Of a stretch of DNA of 32,372 nt, positions 24,421-30,412 are shown in pieces. The DNA is taken from assembly GCA_937874275.1 (NCBI GenBank), contig CALNAU010000151.1, forward strand, positions 1 through 32,372. The letters are read 5' to 3'. How positions within the stretch are numbered: position 1 is the first letter of the stretch; every line of letters starts with the position of its first letter. A model generated the notes under the pieces. The model was not told the DNA's origin, ran no database searches, and saw only the letters and a program-made list of their open reading frames with translations. Source of the stretch: an uncultured Clostridia bacterium (GTDB lineage: Bacteria; Bacillota; Clostridia; Christensenellales; Aristaeellaceae). Position numbers and translations under genes: made by a program.

Positions 24421-24673
24421 AGCGCCTCCTTGTCTGCCGCAGGGCACAGGCGATATCTCGCCTGCGGGCGCGGCGTCGGGCGCACAGCAGCGCGGCTTCG
24501 GCGGCCAGCATCAGCATGCGGTCTGTCTGGTTAGGCGGCAGAGCGGGGACGTCGCCCCGGCACAGCGCCAGCAGCTGCCGCCGGGCGTTGGCGCGGGTGA
24601 GGGTGTGAAAGTCCAGCGTGCGCACGGCATCGGGGTCGATGCGGGGGACGCGTCCGGTTGGTGTGTTTGTCAT
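24410..24673 (-). CDS. small phage protein, possible tail assembly chaperone
   Basis: 87 residues, mainly helical, Arg/Ala/Leu-rich (residues 25-80), with a basic C-terminus (CARRRARRRDIACALRQTRRRYAP). No family recognised. Its order after a tail-type protein and before a short overlapping frame would fit a gpG-like chaperone. The basic tail could alternatively bind nucleic acid. Confidence 0.6.
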   Translation of the reverse strand: MTNTPTGRVPRIDPDAVRTLDFHTLTRANARRQLLALCRGDVPALPPNQTDRMLMLAAEAALLCARRRARRRDIACALRQTRRRYAP

Positions 24674-24684
24674 GGGTGTCTCCT

Positions 24685-25317
24685 TTACTGTGTGTCGGCC
24701 AGCTCCAGCTCGAGCTGGCTGTTTTTGATGGTCAGGGTATGGATCAGCATCGGGTCATCCCCCAGGGTGACTGGCTGCCCGGCCGCAAAGGCAACCTGCG
24801 CCGCCGTAAGCGAGGCCGCGTTCAGCAGCACTTTGGCCGTGCCCCGCAGGGGAGCCCCCGCCCGCAGGTGGTGCACCGCATCCCCCAAAGTGGTCATGTC
24901 CGCCAGCGGACGCTGCCGCTGCCGGTGCAGCAGCCGCGCGGCGTGGGGCTGCCCGCCCAGGGTAAGGGTGTACTCCTGCGGCACGGCCTGCGGGCCCGGC
25001 ATCAGGCTGTCGTAGCGCAGGGTTTTAACAAAGGTATCCCGGTCCTTCTCCGCACCGTCGCGGCACAGGCTGCGGCGCAGCCCCAGCGGGCCGATGGCTT
25101 GATCCACTTGCCCGGCCAGGGCGTCCGCCGCCTCGGGCGTGGCGGCGCGTAGGGTCAGCTCCACCTGGGTGCGTCGCAGGCCGTCCTCGCGCAGGCTGTC
25201 ATCCAGCTGGGTGATGGCGATGGCGGGCGGCGGCACCAGCGCCTGGGGCCAACCGCGGGTCACCGCGCAGGGCAGGGCGCTCAGCGCCGTGTACAGGTCG
25301 CGCATACTGGGGCTCAT
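24685..25317 (-). CDS. phage tail-type structural protein
   Basis: 210 residues. The first ~90 (MSPSMRDLYTALSALP...IAITQLDDS...TQVELTLRAATPEAADALAGQVDQAI) have the size and form of a tail-completion/terminator protein. The C-terminal ~110 (YTLTLGGQ...MLIHTLTIKNSQLELELADTQ) look like a beta-rich tail-tube-like part. If correct, this is a fusion of two usually separate functions, but the assignment is by pattern and order only. It overlaps the upstream gene by 4 bp. Confidence 0.6.
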   Translation of the reverse strand: MSPSMRDLYTALSALPCAVTRGWPQALVPPPAIAITQLDDSLREDGLRRTQVELTLRAATPEAADALAGQVDQAIGPLGLRRSLCRDGAEKDRDTFVKTLRYDSLMPGPQAVPQEYTLTLGGQPHAARLLHRQRQRPLADMTTLGDAVHHLRAGAPLRGTAKVLLNAASLTAAQVAFAAGQPVTLGDDPMLIHTLTIKNSQLELELADTQ

Positions 25318-25640
25318 CCCTCCACCTCCGCCTCAATCTCCAGGTGGGCGGGAAAATCCCGCCGTTGCATGCACCGCCACCGGCGGGCATCCCCCGCGAA
25401 GTACAGATGGTCGCCCTGGCGGATGGGCGGCCTGCCCAGGGGCAGCAACAGCCGCCGCTCCCTGGGGCGCAGGCTGCCGCGCTCGCGCCGCTCGCTCTTG
25501 CGGTCGGGCCGCACGGCGGCAGCAATGAGGTAGCTCTGCCCCGGCTGTTCGGCCAGCGCGATGCCCCCGGTATCGCCTGCCGTGGCCCGGCAGGGCACCA
25601 CCCGCACGCTCTGGCTGTAGCGAATGGCGTGGCGCATCAT
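25314..25640 (-). CDS. putative phage head-closure / minor capsid protein
   Basis: 108 residues, basic and beta-rich, directly after the head-tail connector and overlapping it by ATGA. This is the usual place of a head-closure or minor capsid protein (small barrel with a hairpin such as PIRQGDHLYFAGD). Family assignment is uncertain. Starts at 25640 and 25637 are both ATG. Confidence 0.6.
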   Translation of the reverse strand: MMRHAIRYSQSVRVVPCRATAGDTGGIALAEQPGQSYLIAAAVRPDRKSERRERGSLRPRERRLLLPLGRPPIRQGDHLYFAGDARRWRCMQRRDFPAHLEIEAEVEG

Positions 25641-25933
25641 GGGATCCTCCCCACGCGCCAGGCGCGCAGCTGATGAAGCAGCATCGGCGGAAATTCGCTG
25701 AAGCGTATCATCAGCCCGCCCTCGTGGCGCCAGCTCTCGCCCTCGGTGCCCAGGCGGTTGTACAGCACCACCGCCAGGCGCAGCCAGGCATCGGTCAGCG
25801 CCTGGGGCATGGTGTGCCGCCCGGTGTAGCCCAATATCAGCGCCTGCGCCTGGGTCAGCAGCTCCAGCAGCAGGTCATCCGCCGCCTCCGTGCCCGGCAG
25901 CAGGCGGCGCAGGCGGGTCAGCAGGGCGTCCAA
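25637..25933 (-). CDS. phage head-tail connector protein
   Basis: 98 residues resembling the gp6-like/phage_connect connector family: helical with the pattern AQALILGYTGR...LRLAVVLYNRLGTEGESWRHEGG near residues 28-74, which is highly characteristic. It forms the ring under the portal that prepares the head for tail joining. It lies just after the major capsid gene and overlaps the next frame by 4 bp. Confidence 0.85.
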   Translation of the reverse strand: MDALLTRLRRLLPGTEAADDLLLELLTQAQALILGYTGRHTMPQALTDAWLRLAVVLYNRLGTEGESWRHEGGLMIRFSEFPPMLLHQLRAWRVGRIP

Positions 25934-25934
25934 C

Positions 25935-27050
25935 TCAGCCCGCCTGCGGGATGAGCCGCAGGGCCTTCACCGGCTTGTCATCCGGGCCTACCAGGTACAG
26001 GTGCAGGTAGGTCTTGCCGCCGGTGGGGATATCCGTCTCACCGTCCGGGCAATCGGTGATGGCGGTGAGCGCCGTGCCGTACTTGCCCGCGGGCGTGGCG
26101 CTGTCGGTCAACTGGTATACCCAGCGGTGGTGCAGCGGGGGCTGCATGTCGGCCGGGATGCTGACGCGCGTGGCCCCGGCACCGCCCGCCACGGTTTGGA
26201 TGCCGCAGGACGGGCTGAGTGCCTGCATGCCCAGGAACTCCGTCAGGCTGATTACCTTGCCCGCGTCGTACAGGTAGGCGGCGCAGTGCTTGCTGCAATA
26301 CACGGTATCGCGCATGTACTCGGGCTCGCGCTGCACCTCCAGCGTGGTGCCGGTCTTGTTCACCAGGCGCAGGGCGCCGGGCCGCAAAATGTAGTGCTGC
26401 TTTTCCATGGTGGCGGCGTCCGCCTTCACCTTGCTGCTGATGACGATGCGGCAGCCCCAGATTTCGCCCACCGCGCCCGAGAAGATGCTCTGCTGCGCCA
26501 GGTCGCCCGCGCGCAGGTAGTTGGGGTCGCGCCGCAGCTGGGCAAAGCCCTGGGCGTCGGTCAGCAGCACCTTGTCGCCCTCCTGCTCCTCGCCAAACAG
26601 CGTCAGCGCCTCGGCCACGGCCTCGCTGTTGAGGGCGGTTGCGGCCGCCTTGCGTGGGTAGCCGGCGCCCGCCAGCACATCCCACAGGGCGTCATCCACC
26701 GCGTGGTCGATGGCGTGGGCCAGTTGCCGGGCGGCCTCGCCCACTGGGTCGCCAAAGCCGGACAGCCGCGCCTCGTCGGTGATGCGCACGGCCTTGGCGT
26801 ACTTCTTCACGGTGGCGCTCACCGTATCGGCGCTCAGCACCCCGGCCTGCACCTGGCCGTTTTCCTCCACCTGCTGTGCCTTGCCGATGTAGCGAAAAGC
26901 CGGAAACTTCAGCGTATCGCCGGGCTTGCCCTGCAGGGTGTCATCGGCCTGGGTGATGGGCAGCAGGGTGATTTTCTGCCCCAGGCTTTGCTCCACCATG
27001 TCCCCCAGCACCTCGGGGATGATCTGATTGCTCTTCGTGGTTACTTCCAT
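25935..27050 (-). CDS. phage major capsid protein, N4-gp56 family
   Basis: 371 residues. The N-terminal pattern (NQIIPEVLGDMVEQSL...GDTLKFPAFRYIG, then AVRITDEARLSGFGDPVGEAARQLAHAID) and the central LTDAQGFAQLRRDPNYLRAGDLAQ...GCRIVISSKV match N4-gp56-type HK97-fold capsid subunits. The ~80-residue C-terminal extension (about 290-371, with PPLHHRWVYQLTDSA) looks like an added surface domain. GGAGG lies 9 bases before the ATG. No separate protease gene is seen. It overlaps the small scaffold-like gene by 10 bp. Confidence 0.9.
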   Translation of the reverse strand: MEVTTKSNQIIPEVLGDMVEQSLGQKITLLPITQADDTLQGKPGDTLKFPAFRYIGKAQQVEENGQVQAGVLSADTVSATVKKYAKAVRITDEARLSGFGDPVGEAARQLAHAIDHAVDDALWDVLAGAGYPRKAAATALNSEAVAEALTLFGEEQEGDKVLLTDAQGFAQLRRDPNYLRAGDLAQQSIFSGAVGEIWGCRIVISSKVKADAATMEKQHYILRPGALRLVNKTGTTLEVQREPEYMRDTVYCSKHCAAYLYDAGKVISLTEFLGMQALSPSCGIQTVAGGAGATRVSIPADMQPPLHHRWVYQLTDSATPAGKYGTALTAITDCPDGETDIPTGGKTYLHLYLVGPDDKPVKALRLIPQAG

Positions 27051-27247
27051 TGGTTCTTTCCTCCAAATGCTTGATGGTATTGGTCCGGGTCGGTCAGGTA
27101 GAGCGCGGCGCGCTCCGGGTAGCTGAGGGCCGCCGCGTCAGGCGGCGCGGGGATGAATGCCTTGGGGATGTCCGCCTGCTCAGCGGGCGAGGCCGGGGTC
27201 TCCGGCAGCGCCGGGTTTTCCGGGGGGGTCTGCGGTTGATGTTCCAT
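27041..27247 (-). CDS. small Pro-rich scaffold-like phage protein
   Basis: 68 residues. The first ~35 are Pro/Glu/Ala-rich and disordered; the rest (LSYPERAALYLTDPDQYHQAFGG) forms a short helical end. Its place between portal and capsid genes and its composition suggest a minimal scaffolding or capsid-assembly protein. It has its own AAAGGAG site and overlaps the portal gene by 68 bp and the capsid gene by 10 bp in other frames. Confidence 0.65.
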   Translation of the reverse strand: MEHQPQTPPENPALPETPASPAEQADIPKAFIPAPPDAAALSYPERAALYLTDPDQYHQAFGGKNQWK

Positions 27248-28448
27248 GGGTCTCCTTTCCGTTGTCGTCTTGATAGGTTTCGCGCGCCAGGTGAATCCTC
27301 AGGCGCTCCGGGTCGATGGGGGGCAGGCCTTGCTTGCGCATCCAGCCCGCGGTGATGCGGGCGCGCTCGCGCAGCCCGGCCACAAACCATCGCTCCTTCA
27401 GGCGGGTCTTCTGCTCCAGGCAGAACAGCTTGTAGCGGATGGCGATGCCCGACGCGTTGCCGGCAAACCGCTCGTCGGAGAAGTCCGGCGTCATGGAGAA
27501 CTTGTGGATGTCCTGCGCCAGCGCCCGGCGCAGCACGTCGATATCCTTCTCCAGCGGGTTTTTGACCAGCCACTCGGCCCGGGCGTCGCCGTCGGGCAGC
27601 GTGAGGGTGCGGTTTTGCCGCAGTCGGCGCATGGCCGCTTGGTGGTCCTCCGGGTCGTCCGCCGTGCCCAGGCCCATCACGCCGGTCAGCACCAGCATGG
27701 CGTCGGCAAACTGCGCGCGGTCGTTCAGCCGGTCGCTGCTCAGGCGGTCGTAGGCGTCTATCAGCGGCAGCACATCCTCAAAGTCGCCGCGCCCGGCCTC
27801 GTTGTTGAGGTACTCGGCCATGGGCACGCGGCCAAAGGCGTGGGGCAGTGCGGTGGGCGCGCCGGTCGGGTCGCCGCCGGCGTTCAGCCGCCAGCGCAGG
27901 CTGCGCCGGGGCAGGTACACCGTGGCGCTGCCGCCGGCTGGGCGGCCCTGGGCATCCCGCTCCTGACTGAGCAGCACGCCCATCAGCGGCTGCCGCTCCA
28001 CCGTGTCGTCATACACCACAAAGGCGCTGCGCGGGTCCAGCGCTGCCACCTTCATGGTGCCCTGCCCATCTAAGTAGTTGAGCGATACGCCCCGGCCATA
28101 CACGGCCTGCTGCATGGCCAGCTCTACGTCCGCCTGCCCGGCCTCGGCCTGCTCGTACAACGCGCGCAGCGCCTTGACGCCCGGCGCGTGCTCCCCATCC
28201 GTGTAGCGCACGGGCCCGGCCAGCAGGTGCCCGGCGGATACCTGGGCGATGTAGCGCGCGAAGCCATGCGGCAGCCGCGCGTTGGGCAGGCCCTCCGGCC
28301 GCTCCCGGCTCAATATATCGTGCTTGCCCTGCTGGTAGCGGTGCAGCCGCTCCAGCCGGTACAGCCCGCGGCGAAACTCCTTCACCGCGCCGCCCAGCAC
28401 CCGGTCCAGGTACAGGTCATCCATCCATCTTCGGTCTCTGGTAATCAT
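27180..28448 (-). CDS. phage portal protein, SPP1 gp6-like
   Basis: 422 residues forming the ring through which DNA enters the head. Typical segments are the N-terminal RLHRYQQGKHDILSRE (about 34-49), LPHGFARYIAQVSAGHLLAGPV (about 57-78), the AFGRVPMAEYLNN stretch, and the C-terminal IHKFSMTPDFSDERFAGNASGIAIRYKLFCLEQK, strongly diagnostic of SPP1-type portals. The start at 28448 has a perfect AAAGGAGGTG. The open frame extends upstream to 28706, but that part encodes hairpin-rich intergenic DNA. No terminase gene precedes it in this window. Confidence 0.92.
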   Translation of the reverse strand: MITRDRRWMDDLYLDRVLGGAVKEFRRGLYRLERLHRYQQGKHDILSRERPEGLPNARLPHGFARYIAQVSAGHLLAGPVRYTDGEHAPGVKALRALYEQAEAGQADVELAMQQAVYGRGVSLNYLDGQGTMKVAALDPRSAFVVYDDTVERQPLMGVLLSQERDAQGRPAGGSATVYLPRRSLRWRLNAGGDPTGAPTALPHAFGRVPMAEYLNNEAGRGDFEDVLPLIDAYDRLSSDRLNDRAQFADAMLVLTGVMGLGTADDPEDHQAAMRRLRQNRTLTLPDGDARAEWLVKNPLEKDIDVLRRALAQDIHKFSMTPDFSDERFAGNASGIAIRYKLFCLEQKTRLKERWFVAGLRERARITAGWMRKQGLPPIDPERLRIHLARETYQDDNGKETHGTSTADPPGKPGAAGDPGLAR

Positions 28449-28536
28449 TGTTTTCACCTCCTTTCTTTTTTGTCCTGAACTCAGTTGTGAACGCTTTGAT
28501 GGACTAGTTATTCGTCGCAATGTCCTCCGCTTCGTT

Positions 28537-28559
28537 TCCGGCAGGCATAGCCTGCCGGA
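28537..28559. other. perfect hairpin upstream of the portal gene
   Basis: 10-bp arms TCCGGCAGGC/GCCTGCCGGA with a 3-base loop. No T run follows on either strand, so it is not an ordinary terminator. It is one of three strong palindromes within 130 bp. Confidence 0.8.
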
Positions 28560-28585
28560 GGCCTGCGCTGCGGAATTGCTCCTCT

Positions 28586-28609
28586 CCGTTGAAAGCAGGC
28601 TTTCAACGG
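28586..28609. other. perfect hairpin upstream of the portal gene
   Basis: 11-bp arms CCGTTGAAAGC/GCTTTCAACGG separated by only two bases; it would form a very stable hairpin or cruciform. Confidence 0.8.
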
Positions 28610-28634
28610 CATGGGAACGGAGTGTTGCTTTGCC

Positions 28635-28696
28635 TCTTTCAGTCAGCGTAGCGCCGCTACGCCTCCTTCTTTCGGCTTCGCGGGGACAAAAAATCC
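28635..28696 (+). repeat. palindromic intergenic repeat element, copy A
   Basis: Contains the palindrome GCGTAGC-GCC-GCTACGC (28646-28662), then CTCCTTCTTTCGGCTTCGCG and GGGACAAAAAATCC. About 85% identical over 60 bp to copy B at 28917-28981, and related to copy C on the other strand at 22606-22657. Confidence 0.75.
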
Positions 28697-28759
28697 CTGC
28701 GTCCATCTTTGCGTTCCCTCCTTCGTTCAGGATTGATCTGGGTTAACCGGGGCATAAGG

Positions 28760-28773
28760 AGAACATATGTTCT
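28760..28773. promoter_or_regulatory. LexA (SOS) box
   Basis: AGAACATATGTTCT is a perfect 14-bp palindrome. Its core GAACATATGTTC fits the Gram-positive LexA/DinR consensus CGAACRNRYGTTYG at all central positions. It lies about 310 bp upstream of the portal start and would make the phage module DNA-damage inducible if a promoter starts here. A weak minus-strand promoter (TTGGTC, 17 bp, CATATG) overlaps it. Confidence 0.55.
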
Positions 28774-28812
28774 ATTTTGTGCCCGCGACCAACATAACAC
28801 AGCACCCCATGC

Positions 28813-28848
28813 TGACATCAAGTGACATGGGGTGACATGGACTGACAT
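28813..28848. repeat. four TGACAT direct repeats at exact 10-bp spacing
   Basis: TGACAT begins at 28813, 28823, 28833 and 28843. Spacing of one helical turn places all copies on one face of the DNA, as in iterons or multi-site activator or repressor targets. It lies 40 bp from the LexA box. Confidence 0.7.
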
Positions 28849-28916
28849 GTTTTTCTCTGATACCAAACTCAATCATAAATGCTTCGCTGCACTTGTCTTT
28901 TTCCGCTCCTGCGTTA

Positions 28917-28981
28917 CCTTTCTCAGTCGACGTAGCGCCGCTACGCCTCCTTCATTCGGCATAGCGGGGACGAAAAAATCC
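28917..28981 (+). repeat. palindromic intergenic repeat element, copy B
   Basis: Same layout as copy A: CGTAGC-GCC-GCTACG (28931-28945), CTCCTTCATTCGGCATAGCG, GGGACGAAAAAATCC. Sequence from here to 29050 contains no credible gene. Confidence 0.75.
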
Positions 28982-29053
28982 ATCGTTCGGCATTGCATTT
29001 TCTCATTCGTTTGGTATGAACTTGGTCGTCAAGACTTTGAGGGAGACAAATGA

Positions 29054-29084
29054 AACAATGCCCCCACTGCATGGAGGCATTGTT
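29054..29084 (-). terminator. hairpin after the DpnI operon
   Basis: 9-bp arms AACAATGCC/GGCATTGTT with a 13-base loop, 25 bp beyond the stop of the small gene ending at 29109. The trailing T tract on the minus strand is short (TCATTTG). Confidence 0.5.
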
Positions 29085-29108
29085 AATGTATGGAATAGCG
29101 TGGATGGA

Positions 29109-29318
29109 CTAAGTCGCTCTTAATACGATTCTATATTGAACTTTGCTAACATCAAATCCACTTCCAGAAATCCATGGATTATTGTCCAGTAAAAGCGACA
29201 TTGCATCGGAAGGCGTTTCGCCTGCTTCGAACCCAAGGATCTGATAGCTGTCAAGGGTATCGTTATTAGGGGCTATTGTGTAGCCCTCCTCTGTGAAGAA
29301 CACATATTGATTTTTCAT
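29109..29318 (-). CDS. small protein coupled to the DpnI-like endonuclease
   Basis: 69 residues, acidic (MKNQYVFFTEEGYTIAPN...ILGFEAGETPSDAMSLLLDNNPWI), probably a small alpha/beta domain. No family recognised with confidence. It overlaps the endonuclease gene by ATGA, so the two are co-translated. The pneumococcal DpnI operon likewise has a small second gene (dpnD) after the endonuclease gene; this protein holds the same position, but I cannot show homology. Confidence 0.7.
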   Translation of the reverse strand: MKNQYVFFTEEGYTIAPNNDTLDSYQILGFEAGETPSDAMSLLLDNNPWISGSGFDVSKVQYRIVLRAT

Positions 29319-30088
29319 AAAGATAGCCTCCTGTAACTTCCTCGTCCCAAAAACTCGATATATCCTGCATCTCTGAGTATCTGTAGTTGTTGTCGTATTT
29401 TGGCCCGAATATTGTGATTGTCGGGATGTATTGTTGATAGCAATTTTTCATATTTGTACATTTCCGATAATGAAAACTCATCATGCGGAAGTATATTTAC
29501 GCAATTGAGAACATCAAATAGCCAAGTCCTTGTTCGTACATCGCCTTTCGCCAAGTTACTTGAACGATGTAACTTTTCAATAACTTGTTCCCTGGGAAGT
29601 TCCGTTCCGCTTCGAATTATTGCTATTCGCCCCTGCTTGGGAACACCCGACAACAAGATATTGCAGCCTCTCCATCCGGCTCGTCTGGCTGATGGGGCAA
29701 GTGGAGGGCGTTCCTCAATAATCTTTGGAACAAAGAAGTGCTTGGGTACTATCACAAGGTCGGTAACGCACATGGCCGCGGCAGAGTAACTGAGAAACAG
29801 GAAATCTGGATTCGTATTGCTCGTTATTCGTTCAATCATTGTTGCATATGCGCCGTCATTGACTCGCTCATTGAAACGGCCACTTTTACTCTTTAGCTCA
29901 TAACAACCATTACAACGTGGGCAGAAAAAATCAGCAACGGGCTCGTTATTGTTGTAATGCCTAATATTGGGATTCCCACAACGAGGGCAAAACATGTGAG
30001 CACCAACCCAACCTTCGGTGAGACGCCTTGACCGTTGTGCTCTACTTGTGTATCCAACAGCCAATGTGAGGTCAAAACACAAGTCCAT
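29315..30088 (-). CDS. dpnC: DpnI-family restriction endonuclease, methylated-GATC specific
   Basis: 257 residues, similar along its whole length to DpnI of Streptococcus pneumoniae, which cuts GATC only when the adenine is methylated. With Met at 30088, the active-site residues fall at Asp53, Glu64 and Lys66 (PVADFFCPRCNGCYELKSKSG), the DpnI numbering as I know it. Zinc ligands are Cys34, Cys37, Cys56 and Cys59. NDGAYATM and LAPSARRAGWRGCNI are also conserved. The C-terminal winged helix (about 180-257, ending IRQQLQILRDAGYIEFLGRG) reads the methylated base. The ATG at 30094 is an alternative start; AGGAG is better spaced for 30088. The gene is A+T-rich compared with its surroundings, which indicates transfer. 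No methyltransferase is expected or seen. Confidence 0.93.
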   Translation of the reverse strand: MDLCFDLTLAVGYTSRAQRSRRLTEGWVGAHMFCPRCGNPNIRHYNNNEPVADFFCPRCNGCYELKSKSGRFNERVNDGAYATMIERITSNTNPDFLFLSYSAAAMCVTDLVIVPKHFFVPKIIEERPPLAPSARRAGWRGCNILLSGVPKQGRIAIIRSGTELPREQVIEKLHRSSNLAKGDVRTRTWLFDVLNCVNILPHDEFSLSEMYKYEKLLSTIHPDNHNIRAKIRQQLQILRDAGYIEFLGRGSYRRLSL

Positions 30089-30180
30089 GTTCATAGTCTC
30101 CTGTAGATGGGATAGTCTTCATGACTGTATTGTTGGACGACTCATGCAGCATAGTAGGAAAAGGAACGCCCATCATTGCT

Positions 30181-30209
30181 ATGTTATGTCTAAGGGCTTA
30201 TCGCTGCAA
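30181..30209 (-). promoter_or_regulatory. putative promoter of the DpnI operon
   Basis: On the minus strand TTGCAG (30209-30204), 17-bp spacer, TAACAT (30186-30181); about 85 bases before the start codon. The rest of 30095-30340 shows no gene. Confidence 0.4.
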
Positions 30210-30342
30210 ATTCCTCATTGACAGAGAAACAGAGGTAAGACCCCACATGTATTATCCACTACAATTCGCGTAGGATATTATGTTACCTTAGTGAGATGAC
30301 GGTGTCAAATGCGTTATTGGGTTAGAATGTGAAGCGCGATAC

Positions 30343-30380
30343 GCAAAAACATCCCCCGCCTCCTTCCGGAAGCGGGGGAT
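30343..30380 (-). terminator. Rho-independent terminator of the purine permease gene
   Basis: On the minus strand, 9-bp arms ATCCCCCGC/GCGGGGGAT with a 12-base loop, then GTTTTTGCG; 33 bp after the permease stop codon. Confidence 0.88.
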
Positions 30381-30412
30381 TGCTGTGGCCCATTTAGGCG
30401 GCGATTTGCCCC

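Noticed and set aside
28449..28706. N-terminal extension of the portal protein
   Set aside because: The extension translates hairpin and repeat DNA into Arg/Ser-rich nonsense, while a perfect Shine-Dalgarno site precedes the ATG at 28448.
28657..29053. Small genes on either strand between the phage module and the DpnI operon
   Set aside because: The frames (28657-28872 minus, 28832-29053 plus) run through repeat elements and the TGACAT repeats and have no convincing ribosome sites.
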